From contig JBDRLC010000046.1 in assembly GCA_043813305.1 (NCBI GenBank), positions 1 to 49,466 on the forward strand: a stretch of 49,466 bases of DNA, in the 5' to 3' direction. The DNA is from JAHIZC01 sp043813305 (GTDB lineage: Bacteria > Omnitrophota > Gorgyraeia > Gygaellales > Profunditerraquicolaceae). Positions 33,323-42,008 of the stretch are shown here, in pieces (positions within the stretch are counted from its first letter, which is position 1; each line of letters opens with the position of its first letter). Position numbers and translations under genes: made by a program. Below the pieces are notes generated by a model. It made no database searches. It was not told where the DNA came from and saw only the letters and a list, made by a program, of their open reading frames with translations.

Positions 33323-34025
33323 AGGACTGGCTAAATCTTACGACGGAAGGGAAGTCGTCAGGGGCGTCGATATTCTGGTGAGGCGCGGTGAGATAGTAGG
33401 ACTTCTCGGGCCTAACGGCGCAGGCAAGACCACTACTTTCTATATGATCGTTGGGGTGATCTCGCCTAACAGGGGGAAGATCGTTTTTGATAATAACGAT
33501 ATTACCTTTCTGCCGATCCATGAACGCGCCCGCTATGGTATAGGATATCTTGCCCAAGAGGCTTCAATATTCCGTAAACTTACCGTAGAAGATAATATCA
33601 TGTCGATTCTAGAGACTCTGCCGATAGGTAAAGCCGAGAGGCAGAAGAGACTGAAGAATCTACTTAAAGAGTTGAATATATCTCATCTTGCTAAAAGTAA
33701 GGCTTTTACTTTATCAGGAGGAGAGAGAAGGCGTTTGGAGATCACCCGTGCACTGGTGACAAACCCTTCTTTTATTTTACTGGATGAGCCTTTTTCCGGG
33801 ATAGATCCTATCGTGGTCAATGAGGCGCAGGAGATCATCAAGGAGTTAAAAGAAAAAGGCTTGGGGATTTTACTCACGGATCATAATGTCAGAGAAACGC
33901 TTTCTATAACCGACAGAGCATATTTAATTGCCGATGGAAAGATTCTGATTTCCGGAGTTGCTGATGAATTAATCAATAATCCTAAGGCACGCCAGATCTA
34001 TCTGGGAGAGAAGTTTCGAATGTGA
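33300..34025 (+). CDS. lptB: LPS export ABC transporter ATP-binding protein
   Basis: 241 residues, usual length. It powers LPS extraction from the inner membrane with LptF/LptG (not in the window). Walker A GPNGAGKT (37-44), Q-loop in LAQEASIF, signature LSGGERRRLEITRAL, Walker B FILLDEPFSGID, and H-loop DHNVRET are all present. It starts 23 bases inside the LptC-LptA gene. Confidence 0.96.
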   Translation: MMHLLEIKGLAKSYDGREVVRGVDILVRRGEIVGLLGPNGAGKTTTFYMIVGVISPNRGKIVFDNNDITFLPIHERARYGIGYLAQEASIFRKLTVEDNIMSILETLPIGKAERQKRLKNLLKELNISHLAKSKAFTLSGGERRRLEITRALVTNPSFILLDEPFSGIDPIVVNEAQEIIKELKEKGLGILLTDHNVRETLSITDRAYLIADGKILISGVADELINNPKARQIYLGEKFRM

Positions 34026-34062
34026 GTTCAATTCGTCAACCGCAGAAGGGAGTTCATTTAAA

Positions 34063-34944
34063 ATGGTAAAAACCGAAGTAAAAAAATTAGACAGCACCAA
34101 GAGAGAAATAAACGTTGAAGTAAGCGGAGAGATAGTAAAGAATAAATTTGAGGATGTCTTTAAAAAAATCGCTAAGGATGCCAAGGTACCGGGCTTTCGT
34201 CCGGGTAATGCTCCCAGGGATATTTTAGAGAAGCATTATTCCGCTAATGCACACGAGCATGTATTGAGAGAGTTAGTGCCGGAAGTTTATGGGCAGGCGA
34301 TTGATAAGGAAAAGCTTGATGTTGTAGAATTACCCGAGATATCCGATGTCAAGTTAGACAGGAGCAACCTTTCCTTTAAGGCGGTAGTAGAGGTGACTCC
34401 CCAGATAGAGATCAAGCATTATAAGGGGATCGAATTAAATTATAAAAAGCTATCTGCAAGCCCTGATGAGATCAAACGTTATATTGATTCTTTAAAAGAG
34501 GCGAGGAAGGTTGATGCAGCAGATGATAATTTTGCCAAGAGCCTGGGTTATCCAAACCTAATTGAATTAGAGAGAGCAACCGAGAGGCAGATCTCGATAC
34601 AGAAAGAGAATACCCAACGGCAAAGAATGGAGACTGAGATCATTGATAGTTTAATCAATGGCCTGGATTTTAAATTGCCGCAATCTTTGATCAACCGGCA
34701 GTTACAGGAACTGGTAAGACAGGCAAAACTTGATTTAGCGCTCAAGGGTGTTGGGCGTGAGAAAATAGACGAACATGAAGCGAAATTATCCAAAGAACTG
34801 GAGCCGGAGGCGAAGAGGCAGGTGAAGGTGTATCTAGTTCTGGCGGAGATCGCCAAGAAGGAAAAGATCGCCCTGGATAACAAGATGACAAATAAGGTGA
34901 TGGAAATGTTGTTCAGAGAAGCAGATTGGAAAGAGTTGTCTTAA
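34063..34944 (+). CDS. tig: Trigger factor without PPIase domain
   Basis: 293 residues against about 430 in E. coli. The N-terminal ribosome-binding domain is intact, with the GFRPG signature at residues 44-48 and the following NAPRDILEKHY. After VTPQIEIKHYKGIEL the sequence goes directly into the helical C-terminal arms (DDNFAKSLGYPNLIELERA onward), so the FKBP-type prolyl isomerase domain is missing. Chaperone activity should remain because the ribosome-binding and arm regions carry it. clpP follows, as often in bacteria. AAGGGAG upstream serves as ribosome binding site. Confidence 0.9.
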   Translation: MVKTEVKKLDSTKREINVEVSGEIVKNKFEDVFKKIAKDAKVPGFRPGNAPRDILEKHYSANAHEHVLRELVPEVYGQAIDKEKLDVVELPEISDVKLDRSNLSFKAVVEVTPQIEIKHYKGIELNYKKLSASPDEIKRYIDSLKEARKVDAADDNFAKSLGYPNLIELERATERQISIQKENTQRQRMETEIIDSLINGLDFKLPQSLINRQLQELVRQAKLDLALKGVGREKIDEHEAKLSKELEPEAKRQVKVYLVLAEIAKKEKIALDNKMTNKVMEMLFREADWKELS

Positions 34945-35007
34945 TTTTAGGTTATAGGTTTTAGGTTATAGGTTCTAGCGCGGCAAGCTAGCACCTAGTA
35001 CCTAGCA
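34945..35007. repeat. Facing heptamer repeat arrays between tig and clpP
   Basis: Five units of TTNTAGG type (34945-34951, 34952-34958, 34959-34965, 34966-34972, 34973-34979) are followed by a 7-base centre and three units in the opposite sense (GCTAGCA, CCTAGTA, CCTAGCA; 34987-35007). TAGGTTCTAGC and GCTAGCACCTA can pair with one mismatch. Same repeat family as 35633-35653, 43246-43325 and 25656-25687. Confidence 0.85.
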
Positions 35008-35021
35008 CAATGGAGGTGAGT

Positions 35022-35630
35022 ATGACAGTAAGGGCTCAGACATTAGTACCTATGGTTATTGAGCAGACATCGCGGGGTTATGAGCGTGCATATGATATTT
35101 ATTCCCGTTTATTAAAGGATAGGATAATTTTCATCGGCACACCGATTGACGATTACGTAGCGAATTTAGTGATCGCCCAGATGTTGTTTTTACAGATGCA
35201 GGATATGAGTAAGGAGATAAATGTTTATGTTAATTCGCCCGGAGGTTCGGTTACTGCGGGCCTGGCAATATACGATACTATCCAATTCGTGAAGTGTGAT
35301 GTAGCGACATACTGTGTCGGGCAGGCCTCGAGTATGGGCGCTCTGCTTTTATGCGCCGGAACAAAAGCTAAACGTCACGCCCTGCCTAATTCTCGGGTTA
35401 TGATTCATCAGCCCTGGGGAGGTATTCAGGGGGCTGCGGAGGATATATCCCGCCATGCCCAAGAGATTCTAAAAATGCGTGACAGGATCAATGAGATATT
35501 AGCTAAACATACCGGCCAGAAATTGGATAAGATTCAGAAGGATACTGATAGGGATTTTTTTATGTCTGCACAAGAGGCTAAGGATTACGGTTTGATTGAC
35601 GAAGTAATCGTGCATCAAAAGAAAAAATGA
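35022..35630 (+). CDS. clpP: ATP-dependent Clp protease proteolytic subunit
   Basis: 202 residues from ATG 35022. An ATG at 35010 is rejected because GGAGGT (35012-35017) lies after it and serves the inner start. The catalytic triad is complete: Ser104 (GQASSMGA), His129 (RVMIHQPWGG) and Asp178 (DTDRDFF). It forms the tetradecameric chamber that degrades proteins unfolded by ClpX or ClpA. It is flanked on both sides by heptamer repeat arrays; clpX is not in the window. Confidence 0.96.
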   Translation: MTVRAQTLVPMVIEQTSRGYERAYDIYSRLLKDRIIFIGTPIDDYVANLVIAQMLFLQMQDMSKEINVYVNSPGGSVTAGLAIYDTIQFVKCDVATYCVGQASSMGALLLCAGTKAKRHALPNSRVMIHQPWGGIQGAAEDISRHAQEILKMRDRINEILAKHTGQKLDKIQKDTDRDFFMSAQEAKDYGLIDEVIVHQKKK

Positions 35631-35632
35631 TT

Positions 35633-35653
35633 ATATAGGTTCTAGGTTATAGG
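35633..35653. repeat. Short heptamer array after clpP
   Basis: Three units (ATATAGG, TTCTAGG, TTATAGG) run directly into AGG. The last unit plus AGG forms the AGGAGG ribosome binding site (35651-35656) of the next gene. Confidence 0.85.
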
Positions 35654-35661
35654 AGGAATTG

Positions 35662-36798
35662 ATGAAGAAGAATCTTTTGTTAACTCCGGGGCCAACGCCC
35701 TTACCGCCTAAGGTTTGCGATGCTTTGGGCAGGCCAATCATCCATCACCGTACACCTCAATTCCAGGCAATATTAAAAGAAGCATTTGAGGGTTTAAAGT
35801 ATGTTTTTCAGACAAAGCATGATGTTTTTATCTTAGCAGCTTCCGGCACCGGGTCAATGGAGGCGGCAGTAGCAAATCTACTTTCCCCCGGTGACACAGC
35901 GATAACTGTTCAGGGTGGTAAATTCGGCGAAAGATGGACAGAGCTTTGTAAGGCTTATAATGTGAATGCGGAAGTAATGGATGTTGCATGGGGCAAGGCA
36001 GTCGATCCACAGGAGATAAAAAAGAGGCTCAAGGAGAATCAAAAAATTAAAGCAGTATTTACGACTCTTTGTGAGACTTCTACAGGTGTTGTGACTGATA
36101 TTGAAGCGATTGGAAGGATCGTAAAAAATACGGATGCTGTTTTAGTAGTTGATGCGATCAGCGGCTTAGGCGCAGTTGATATAAAGACAGATGATTGGAA
36201 TTGCGATGCGGTTATTTCCGGCTCACAGAAAGGGCTGATGCTTCCGCCGGGATTAGCTTTTATTTCCCTCAGCCCTAAAGCTAACAAGTTAATAGAGGTA
36301 TCAAAAAACCCAAGATATTATTTTGATTTAAAGCGTGCTAAGAAGGTAGTGGATAAACCCGATACTCCTTTTACTCCGGCGATCTCTTTAATTATTGCTT
36401 TAAATGAAGCCTTGGGTATGATTAAAAAAGATGGTTTGGAAAATTTATTTTTGCGGCATAAAAAAATGGCTGAAGCAACCAGGCAAGCGGTTAAGGCATT
36501 AGGATTAGAGTTATTTGCGCCTGACGCTGCCTCAGATGCGGTAACTGCGGTTAAGGTGCCGGATGGTATCGATGGGGAGAAGCTGGTAAAAACTATGCGC
36601 GATGTTTACGGCATAACCATTGCCGGGGGGCAATCCGAATTAAAGGGCAAGATCTTTAGAATCGCGCATATGGGCTATATTAAGAAAGAGGATATAATCG
36701 AAGGCATATCTATTTTAGAGAAGGTATTGCAGGAGATGGGCTATAATTTTCATTCAGGAGCAGGTGTAGAAGCAGCAGAAGAAGCATTTTTAAAATAA
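35662..36798 (+). CDS. Class V aminotransferase, alanine/serine-glyoxylate type
   Basis: 378 residues from ATG 35662, five bases after AGGAGG (35651-35656). The PLP lysine is Lys190 in SGSQKGLMLPPG. LTPGPTPLPPKV, HHRTPQF, GTGSMEAAVANLLSPGD and DAISGLGAVDIKTDDW are typical of this group. Family members use alanine, serine or aspartate as amino donor with glyoxylate or a keto acid. serA is two genes downstream, so a role in serine synthesis (amino transfer on the SerA product) is plausible, as proposed for such pairs in other bacteria and archaea; this is inference. Confidence 0.9.
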   Translation: MKKNLLLTPGPTPLPPKVCDALGRPIIHHRTPQFQAILKEAFEGLKYVFQTKHDVFILAASGTGSMEAAVANLLSPGDTAITVQGGKFGERWTELCKAYNVNAEVMDVAWGKAVDPQEIKKRLKENQKIKAVFTTLCETSTGVVTDIEAIGRIVKNTDAVLVVDAISGLGAVDIKTDDWNCDAVISGSQKGLMLPPGLAFISLSPKANKLIEVSKNPRYYFDLKRAKKVVDKPDTPFTPAISLIIALNEALGMIKKDGLENLFLRHKKMAEATRQAVKALGLELFAPDAASDAVTAVKVPDGIDGEKLVKTMRDVYGITIAGGQSELKGKIFRIAHMGYIKKEDIIEGISILEKVLQEMGYNFHSGAGVEAAEEAFLK

Positions 36799-36808
36799 GG
36801 AGACCCTA

Positions 36809-38653
36809 ATGCGAAAGTTATTATTATTTACGGTTTTACTCTCTACTCTCTGTTCTTTCTTCTCTCTTCTCTGTTATGCCCAAGACACCCTTACCATCAC
36901 TACCTATTACCCTTCACCCTATGGTAGCTACAGAGAATTAAGAGCTCAACGTATGGCAATAGGAGACGATTATATTAAAGGTAGTGAATATTGCTGGGAA
37001 GGCACCTGCACAAATACAATTAATCCTAATGCGGATTTGGTGGTGGAGGGCAGCGTAGGTATTGGTACGGCGAGCCCAACAGGAATTCTCGAAATTTTAA
37101 ATGATAATGAAGTTTATTCATGGGAAAGCATTGTTAATAAAAAATATAAGGATAATGATAATGCCCCAAATATTGTTTTTCTAAAAGCAAGAGGTAGCGC
37201 AGACTCTCCAGCTGATGTGCTAGATGGAGATGGCCTAGGAAGATTTCATTTTTCAGGACTTGAAGGAGGGAATTGGTTATACGGAGGGGGCTTGAATAGT
37301 TGGGGCGGAATAGATATTCTGGTTGATGGCGATCCGTCTCCTGCTAGTCATCCTTCTATGATTATTTTCAAGACAACTCAGCAGGGTTCAATAGCAAATG
37401 AATGGAGAATGGCGATTAAAAACGACGGTAAAGTCGGCATTGGGACGGCGAATCCAATTAGCAAACTTCAAGCAGTATCAGAGAGTCCAACCATAGACAG
37501 TGATAACGATATAACTATGAGTTCTTATACCTCGTCATCGTTTTTAGACCCTGCATTTATAACTCAAAAAGCAAGAGGAACAGAAAGTTCACCTCAAGCT
37601 ATATTAGCCGGTGACAATATAGGCGGTCTTTTTTTTCAAGGACATGATGGATCAAACTTCCGGAGTGCAGCCGGTATTCAAGGGAAAGCGGAGAAAAATT
37701 TTACTCCGGCAAATCAAACAGCTAAATTAGAATTTTTTACTGCTGACAGTGGAAGTAATGATATCAGAATGACAATTCTAGGAAGCGGCAACGTCGGCAT
37801 TGGGACGCCGAGCCCCACAGGAATATTGACCATCGGTGATTTTAATACAGTAAGAGATGTAGTATTTAATAGTCCTAACACTCTGGCAGCAGGATCAGCA
37901 TTCCAATTTAGGGAGAATGATTCTTGGTCAGGGTTTCAGATTCAGCATGATACAGATATCAATAGGCTAAACTTTGCAGGATATTCAGGTGGAGCAAAAA
38001 GCTCAGATATCATGACTTTTGAAAGGGATAGCGGTAAAGTCGGCATTGGGACGACAGAACCAAAACATAAACTTCATGTTGCAGGCCAAACTCAATTCAC
38101 TGCTGATGCCACTAATGATGTCTGGATTCAGGGAGGGGATCAGAATTGGGATCCTGACTTTGCTATCAGGGAAAAAAGAAACCTCGCTCTTGTAGGTTTA
38201 GTTGCAACAGATAAACTGTGGTTAAATTTTGGCGGTGAATATACTGGTGGCACAATCATCGGCGGCAACGTCGGCATTGGGGAGCCGAGCCCGAATGTCG
38301 CCTTGGATGTAATAGGCAGTATTGAATATACAGGTACATGTATAGATGTATCCGATGAACGATTGAAGGAAAACATAAAGATTATAAACGAACCTATCAA
38401 AAAGTTAGCGAATATAAAAGGTATATATTTTAATATGATTGGATCAGAAAAAAAAGAATTAGGTGTAATTGCGCAGGATGTTCAGAGATCATTGCCAGAA
38501 GCTGTCAGCGTTGTTGATGAGGAAGAAGGATATCTGGGGGTTAGTTATGTAAGCCTCATTCCTGTGTTGATTGAAGCAGTCAAAGAACAGCAAATGGAGA
38601 TAGAAAACCTGAAATCAGAAATAAATGATTTAAAACAAAAACCAAATTTGTAA
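36809..38653 (+). CDS. Secreted fibre-like protein with S74 intramolecular chaperone domain
   Basis: 614 residues. Signal peptide 1-24, then DTLTITTYYPSPYGSYREL, a start I associate with secreted proteins of this bacterial group. The body has at least five copies of VGIGTxxP at irregular spacing, a motif of fibre shafts. The end is a Peptidase_S74/endosialidase chaperone domain: SDERLKENI with the cleavage serine at about residue 515, KELGVIAQDVQ, YLGVSYVSLIPVLIEAVKEQQ, and a final coiled coil. Such domains trimerise the fibre and then cut themselves off. Function is probably a surface or secreted trimeric fibre. It sits oddly between the aminotransferase and serA, with its own AAGGAG ribosome binding site. 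Confidence 0.88.
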   Translation: MRKLLLFTVLLSTLCSFFSLLCYAQDTLTITTYYPSPYGSYRELRAQRMAIGDDYIKGSEYCWEGTCTNTINPNADLVVEGSVGIGTASPTGILEILNDNEVYSWESIVNKKYKDNDNAPNIVFLKARGSADSPADVLDGDGLGRFHFSGLEGGNWLYGGGLNSWGGIDILVDGDPSPASHPSMIIFKTTQQGSIANEWRMAIKNDGKVGIGTANPISKLQAVSESPTIDSDNDITMSSYTSSSFLDPAFITQKARGTESSPQAILAGDNIGGLFFQGHDGSNFRSAAGIQGKAEKNFTPANQTAKLEFFTADSGSNDIRMTILGSGNVGIGTPSPTGILTIGDFNTVRDVVFNSPNTLAAGSAFQFRENDSWSGFQIQHDTDINRLNFAGYSGGAKSSDIMTFERDSGKVGIGTTEPKHKLHVAGQTQFTADATNDVWIQGGDQNWDPDFAIREKRNLALVGLVATDKLWLNFGGEYTGGTIIGGNVGIGEPSPNVALDVIGSIEYTGTCIDVSDERLKENIKIINEPIKKLANIKGIYFNMIGSEKKELGVIAQDVQRSLPEAVSVVDEEEGYLGVSYVSLIPVLIEAVKEQQMEIENLKSEINDLKQKPNL

Positions 38654-38675
38654 TCTTTAAAAATAAGGAGTAGTT

Positions 38676-40262
38676 ATGATAAAAATATTAGTTAGTGATC
38701 CTTTATCTGAGAAAGGGCTTAAGATTCTTAACGAGGTTAAGGAATTTCAGGTTGATGTCAAAACCGGAATGAAGCCGGAAGAGCTAAAGGCAATAATCAA
38801 GGATTATGATGCGCTGATCGTAAGGAGCGCAACCAAAGTAACCAAGGATGTAATCGAGGCAGCTGGGAATTTAAAGGTAATCGGTCGCGCAGGCGTTGGG
38901 TTGGATAACGTCGATTTAGAAGCAGCTACGCAAAAAGGTATTATCGTAATGAATACTCCGGCAGGAAACACGATTTCTACTGCCGAGCATACGATGAGTA
39001 TGATTTTAGCGCTCTCGCGCAATATCCCTCAGGCTGCTGCCTCTCTGAAATCAGGTGAGTGGAAACGTTCCAAGTTTATGGGAGCGGAACTTTACAATAA
39101 GTCTCTTGGGGTCGTGGGATTGGGCAGGATAGGTTCTGAAGTTGCAAAGAGGGCTTTATCATTCGGTATGAAAATCCTGGCATATGATCCGTTTTTATCA
39201 GTGGAAGTGGCAAAGAACCTTGGGGTGGAAGTAGTGGAGTTAAAGGAATTGTTTGAGAAATCCGATTATATAACTATGCATACGCCTCTTACAGAAGAGA
39301 CAAAACATATGATCTCGGAGAAACAATTTAAAATGATGAAGGACGGAGTAAAGATAATCAACTGTGCCCGCGGCGGCATTGTTGATGAAGCAGCACTGAT
39401 TAAATCAGTAAAGGAAGGGAAAGTTTCCGGGGCAGCCATAGATGTTTTTGAAAAGGAGCCTCTTGCGCCGGATAGTGAATTGTTGAAACTGGATAATTTG
39501 ATTACTACGCCTCATCTGGGTGCATCTACGGAAGAAGCCCAGGAAAACGTAGCGATTGAAGTTGTGCAGATCGTGCGCGATGCGCTATTGGGCAAGGGTA
39601 TACGTAATGCCGCCAATTATCCCTGTCTTGAACCCGAAGTCTGCACGATCCTTGAGCCTTATATAAATTTAGCGGAGAAATTAGGAATGTTCAGCAGCCA
39701 GTTAATAAAGGGCAGGCTCACCGGGTTAAATATTACCTATAGCGGAGATATTATTAAACATGATTTAACGCCTCTGACTTTGGCTCTGGTTAAAGGCATA
39801 CTTACACCGATATTACAGGAGACAGTCAATTATATTAATGCTGTAAGTTTAGCCAAAGAGAGAGGGATTAAGATCAATGAAAGTAAGTCTTCCCGCGAGG
39901 AAGAATTTGTCACCTTGATTCAGTTAGAGATAACGACAGATCAGGAGACAAGAATGATTTCAGGGACCCTCTCTTCCAACAAACAGCCAAGGATCGTCAA
40001 GGTGGATAAATATTATGTGGAATTGGCTCCGGTTGGCGAGATGGTTTTCATCCAGAATCGCGATAAGCCGGGGATCATCGGCAATTTAGGAACGCTTTTG
40101 GGTAAACACGATATTAATATCGCTGCTATGACCTTTGGCCGCGACAAACCGGGCGGAACTTCTATCAGCGTTTTAAACGTAGATAGCCCTGTATCCGCAG
40201 AGATACTGGATAAGATAAAGAAACTAGAAAATATTTTAAGCGTTACAATAATAAAACTATGA
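38676..40262 (+). CDS. serA: D-3-phosphoglycerate dehydrogenase
   Basis: 528 residues, long-form type. It oxidises 3-phosphoglycerate with NAD, the first step of serine synthesis. The Rossmann motif is GVVGLGRIGSEVAKRA; catalytic residues lie in NCARGGIVDEAAL and TPHLGASTEEAQ. The C-terminal intervening domain is followed by an ACT domain (IQNRDKPGIIGNLGTLLGKH) that usually binds serine as feedback inhibitor. AAGGAG precedes the ATG. It overlaps the next gene by four bases. Confidence 0.97.
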   Translation: MIKILVSDPLSEKGLKILNEVKEFQVDVKTGMKPEELKAIIKDYDALIVRSATKVTKDVIEAAGNLKVIGRAGVGLDNVDLEAATQKGIIVMNTPAGNTISTAEHTMSMILALSRNIPQAAASLKSGEWKRSKFMGAELYNKSLGVVGLGRIGSEVAKRALSFGMKILAYDPFLSVEVAKNLGVEVVELKELFEKSDYITMHTPLTEETKHMISEKQFKMMKDGVKIINCARGGIVDEAALIKSVKEGKVSGAAIDVFEKEPLAPDSELLKLDNLITTPHLGASTEEAQENVAIEVVQIVRDALLGKGIRNAANYPCLEPEVCTILEPYINLAEKLGMFSSQLIKGRLTGLNITYSGDIIKHDLTPLTLALVKGILTPILQETVNYINAVSLAKERGIKINESKSSREEEFVTLIQLEITTDQETRMISGTLSSNKQPRIVKVDKYYVELAPVGEMVFIQNRDKPGIIGNLGTLLGKHDINIAAMTFGRDKPGGTSISVLNVDSPVSAEILDKIKKLENILSVTIIKL

Positions 40263-42004
40263 TAAAAAAAAATACTATATATTATACGTTATTCGCTATA
40301 TCCTTTGTGCTATTAATTTTATCAAACGCAGATGCCGAGAAAATAACGGTGCTCTATACCGGAGAGACCCATGGGATGATTTATCCCTGTTCCTGCCCGA
40401 TTGATCCGGACGGAGGCGTTGCAAGGAGGGCTACTTTGATCAAGAGCCTAAAGAAAAAATATCCCGAAATCCTGATTCTTGATTCCGGTAATTTTTTTGC
40501 CGGCGGCAGCTTTGATGATTACGCCCAGAATTCCGAACTTGACAGCAAAAGGGCTTTAATAAATCTTAAGGCAATGGAATTAATCGGATATGATGCAGCG
40601 GGAGTGAGTGAAGCGGAGTTTAATTTTACAGAAGAATTATTTGAGGAAAGTATAAGTAAAACAAATATAAAATTTTTATCCTCTAATTTGAAATCCGATC
40701 AAATTTTGCCTTACACCATAAAAGAGATTTCAGGTATTAAATTCGGCATCATTGGGGTAACTCCTAATTCTGTGCAGCGTAAATTAAAGAAGCTTGCGAT
40801 TGTTGAACCGATTACAGCAGCTTTAGAGGCAGAAGCAAAGTTAAGAGAAGAGGGAGTTGATTTGATCATAGTTTTAAGTACTCTGAAACCTAATCTGAAT
40901 TTAGATTTGATAAAAGGTGCCAAAGGTATAGATATTCTTGTAGAAGGCAGCGAATATAGGCCCGCAGAGGAAGCGTCTTATAAAAAAGTAGAAAACACAC
41001 TAGTTCTCTATCCAAATTGGCAGGGCCGTAGATTAGGCAAGGCGGAGTTGACAATAGAACATGGCAAATTAGCAGGTTATGAAATAGAAGAATTGCGCCT
41101 TTCAGATAATATCGAAGATGACCCGGATATCCTTTCTATTTTACCAGATTGTTTTTCCGATAACAATTGCAAGAAAGAGGGTTCCAAAGGAATATGTAAA
41201 AATGCCGGTAATTCAGATTCAAGTTGTGAGTTTACCAAGGCAAATAAAGTAAGCCTTTTAGCGATTACACCAAAGGAGTGCCCTGTCTGTGACACGGAAA
41301 AAGTGGTTAATTTCTTAAAAAAGAGTTTCCCAGGTTTAGATGTTTCTTATCTATATTATCCGGGCAAAAAAGCAAAGAGTTTGATTAAGAAATTTTCTCT
41401 TAAAGGTTTACCGGCATATTTTTTAGGAGAAGAGGTAGAGAAAGAGGAGATTTTCGCGAATATTAAAAAAGACTTGCGCAAAGTCGATAAATATTATATG
41501 CTTGAGCCTAAATTTATCGGCGTGAGTTATTTTTTAAATAGGGAAAAGTCAAAAGGAAAGTTTGATCTATTTATCAGCTTATACGATAAAAATTCCAGCA
41601 GATTACTAAATATCGCAAAAGAATTTAACCCCAAGATTCATTTTTTAGCCAGCGAAGAGAACGGTGGTTTCGGAGCAATTAATGGCCCGGTTGAAGCCGA
41701 AGACTATTTACGTGCGCTATGCATTCAAAAATATTACCCAGAGAGATTCTGGAGCTATATCTCTTGCAGGGCGGATAATTTCCACAGCTCCTGGTGGGAT
41801 AATTGTGCAGCGGAATTAGATTTAGATAAAATCAAGGCTTGCGCGAGGGGCGATGAAGGGGCAATGCTTTTAAGAAAGAATATCAGTCTTAACAAAGAGC
41901 TTGAAGTTATGTTCGGCCCAACGTACTTGGTGAATAATTACTTGATATTTGGTTCAAAAGGTGTACCCTCAAAAGAGGAATTAAAAGAGATTTTAGAGAG
42001 GTGA
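40259..42004 (+). CDS. Exported degenerate metallophosphatase-like protein with thioredoxin-like part
   Basis: 581 residues. Signal peptide about 1-26. Residues 28-280 resemble UshA/5'-nucleotidase-type calcineurin phosphoesterases (VLYTGETHGMIYPCSCP, LILDSGNFF, FGIIGVTP). The key metal ligands are altered: GETH in place of D-x-H, SEAEFNF where GNHE is expected, and STLK where the late histidine pair should be. From about 335 a thioredoxin-like segment carries CPVC (341-344) and a LKGLPAYFLG cis-proline-type loop. Role unknown; perhaps a periplasmic redox or binding protein. It overlaps serA by four bases and is cysteine-rich. Confidence 0.7.
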   Translation: MIKKNTIYYTLFAISFVLLILSNADAEKITVLYTGETHGMIYPCSCPIDPDGGVARRATLIKSLKKKYPEILILDSGNFFAGGSFDDYAQNSELDSKRALINLKAMELIGYDAAGVSEAEFNFTEELFEESISKTNIKFLSSNLKSDQILPYTIKEISGIKFGIIGVTPNSVQRKLKKLAIVEPITAALEAEAKLREEGVDLIIVLSTLKPNLNLDLIKGAKGIDILVEGSEYRPAEEASYKKVENTLVLYPNWQGRRLGKAELTIEHGKLAGYEIEELRLSDNIEDDPDILSILPDCFSDNNCKKEGSKGICKNAGNSDSSCEFTKANKVSLLAITPKECPVCDTEKVVNFLKKSFPGLDVSYLYYPGKKAKSLIKKFSLKGLPAYFLGEEVEKEEIFANIKKDLRKVDKYYMLEPKFIGVSYFLNREKSKGKFDLFISLYDKNSSRLLNIAKEFNPKIHFLASEENGGFGAINGPVEAEDYLRALCIQKYYPERFWSYISCRADNFHSSWWDNCAAELDLDKIKACARGDEGAMLLRKNISLNKELEVMFGPTYLVNNYLIFGSKGVPSKEELKEILER

Positions 42005-42008
42005 GATA

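Noticed and set aside
35659..35661. TTG start for the aminotransferase
   Set aside because: The ATG three bases later has better spacing from AGGAGG (35651-35656).
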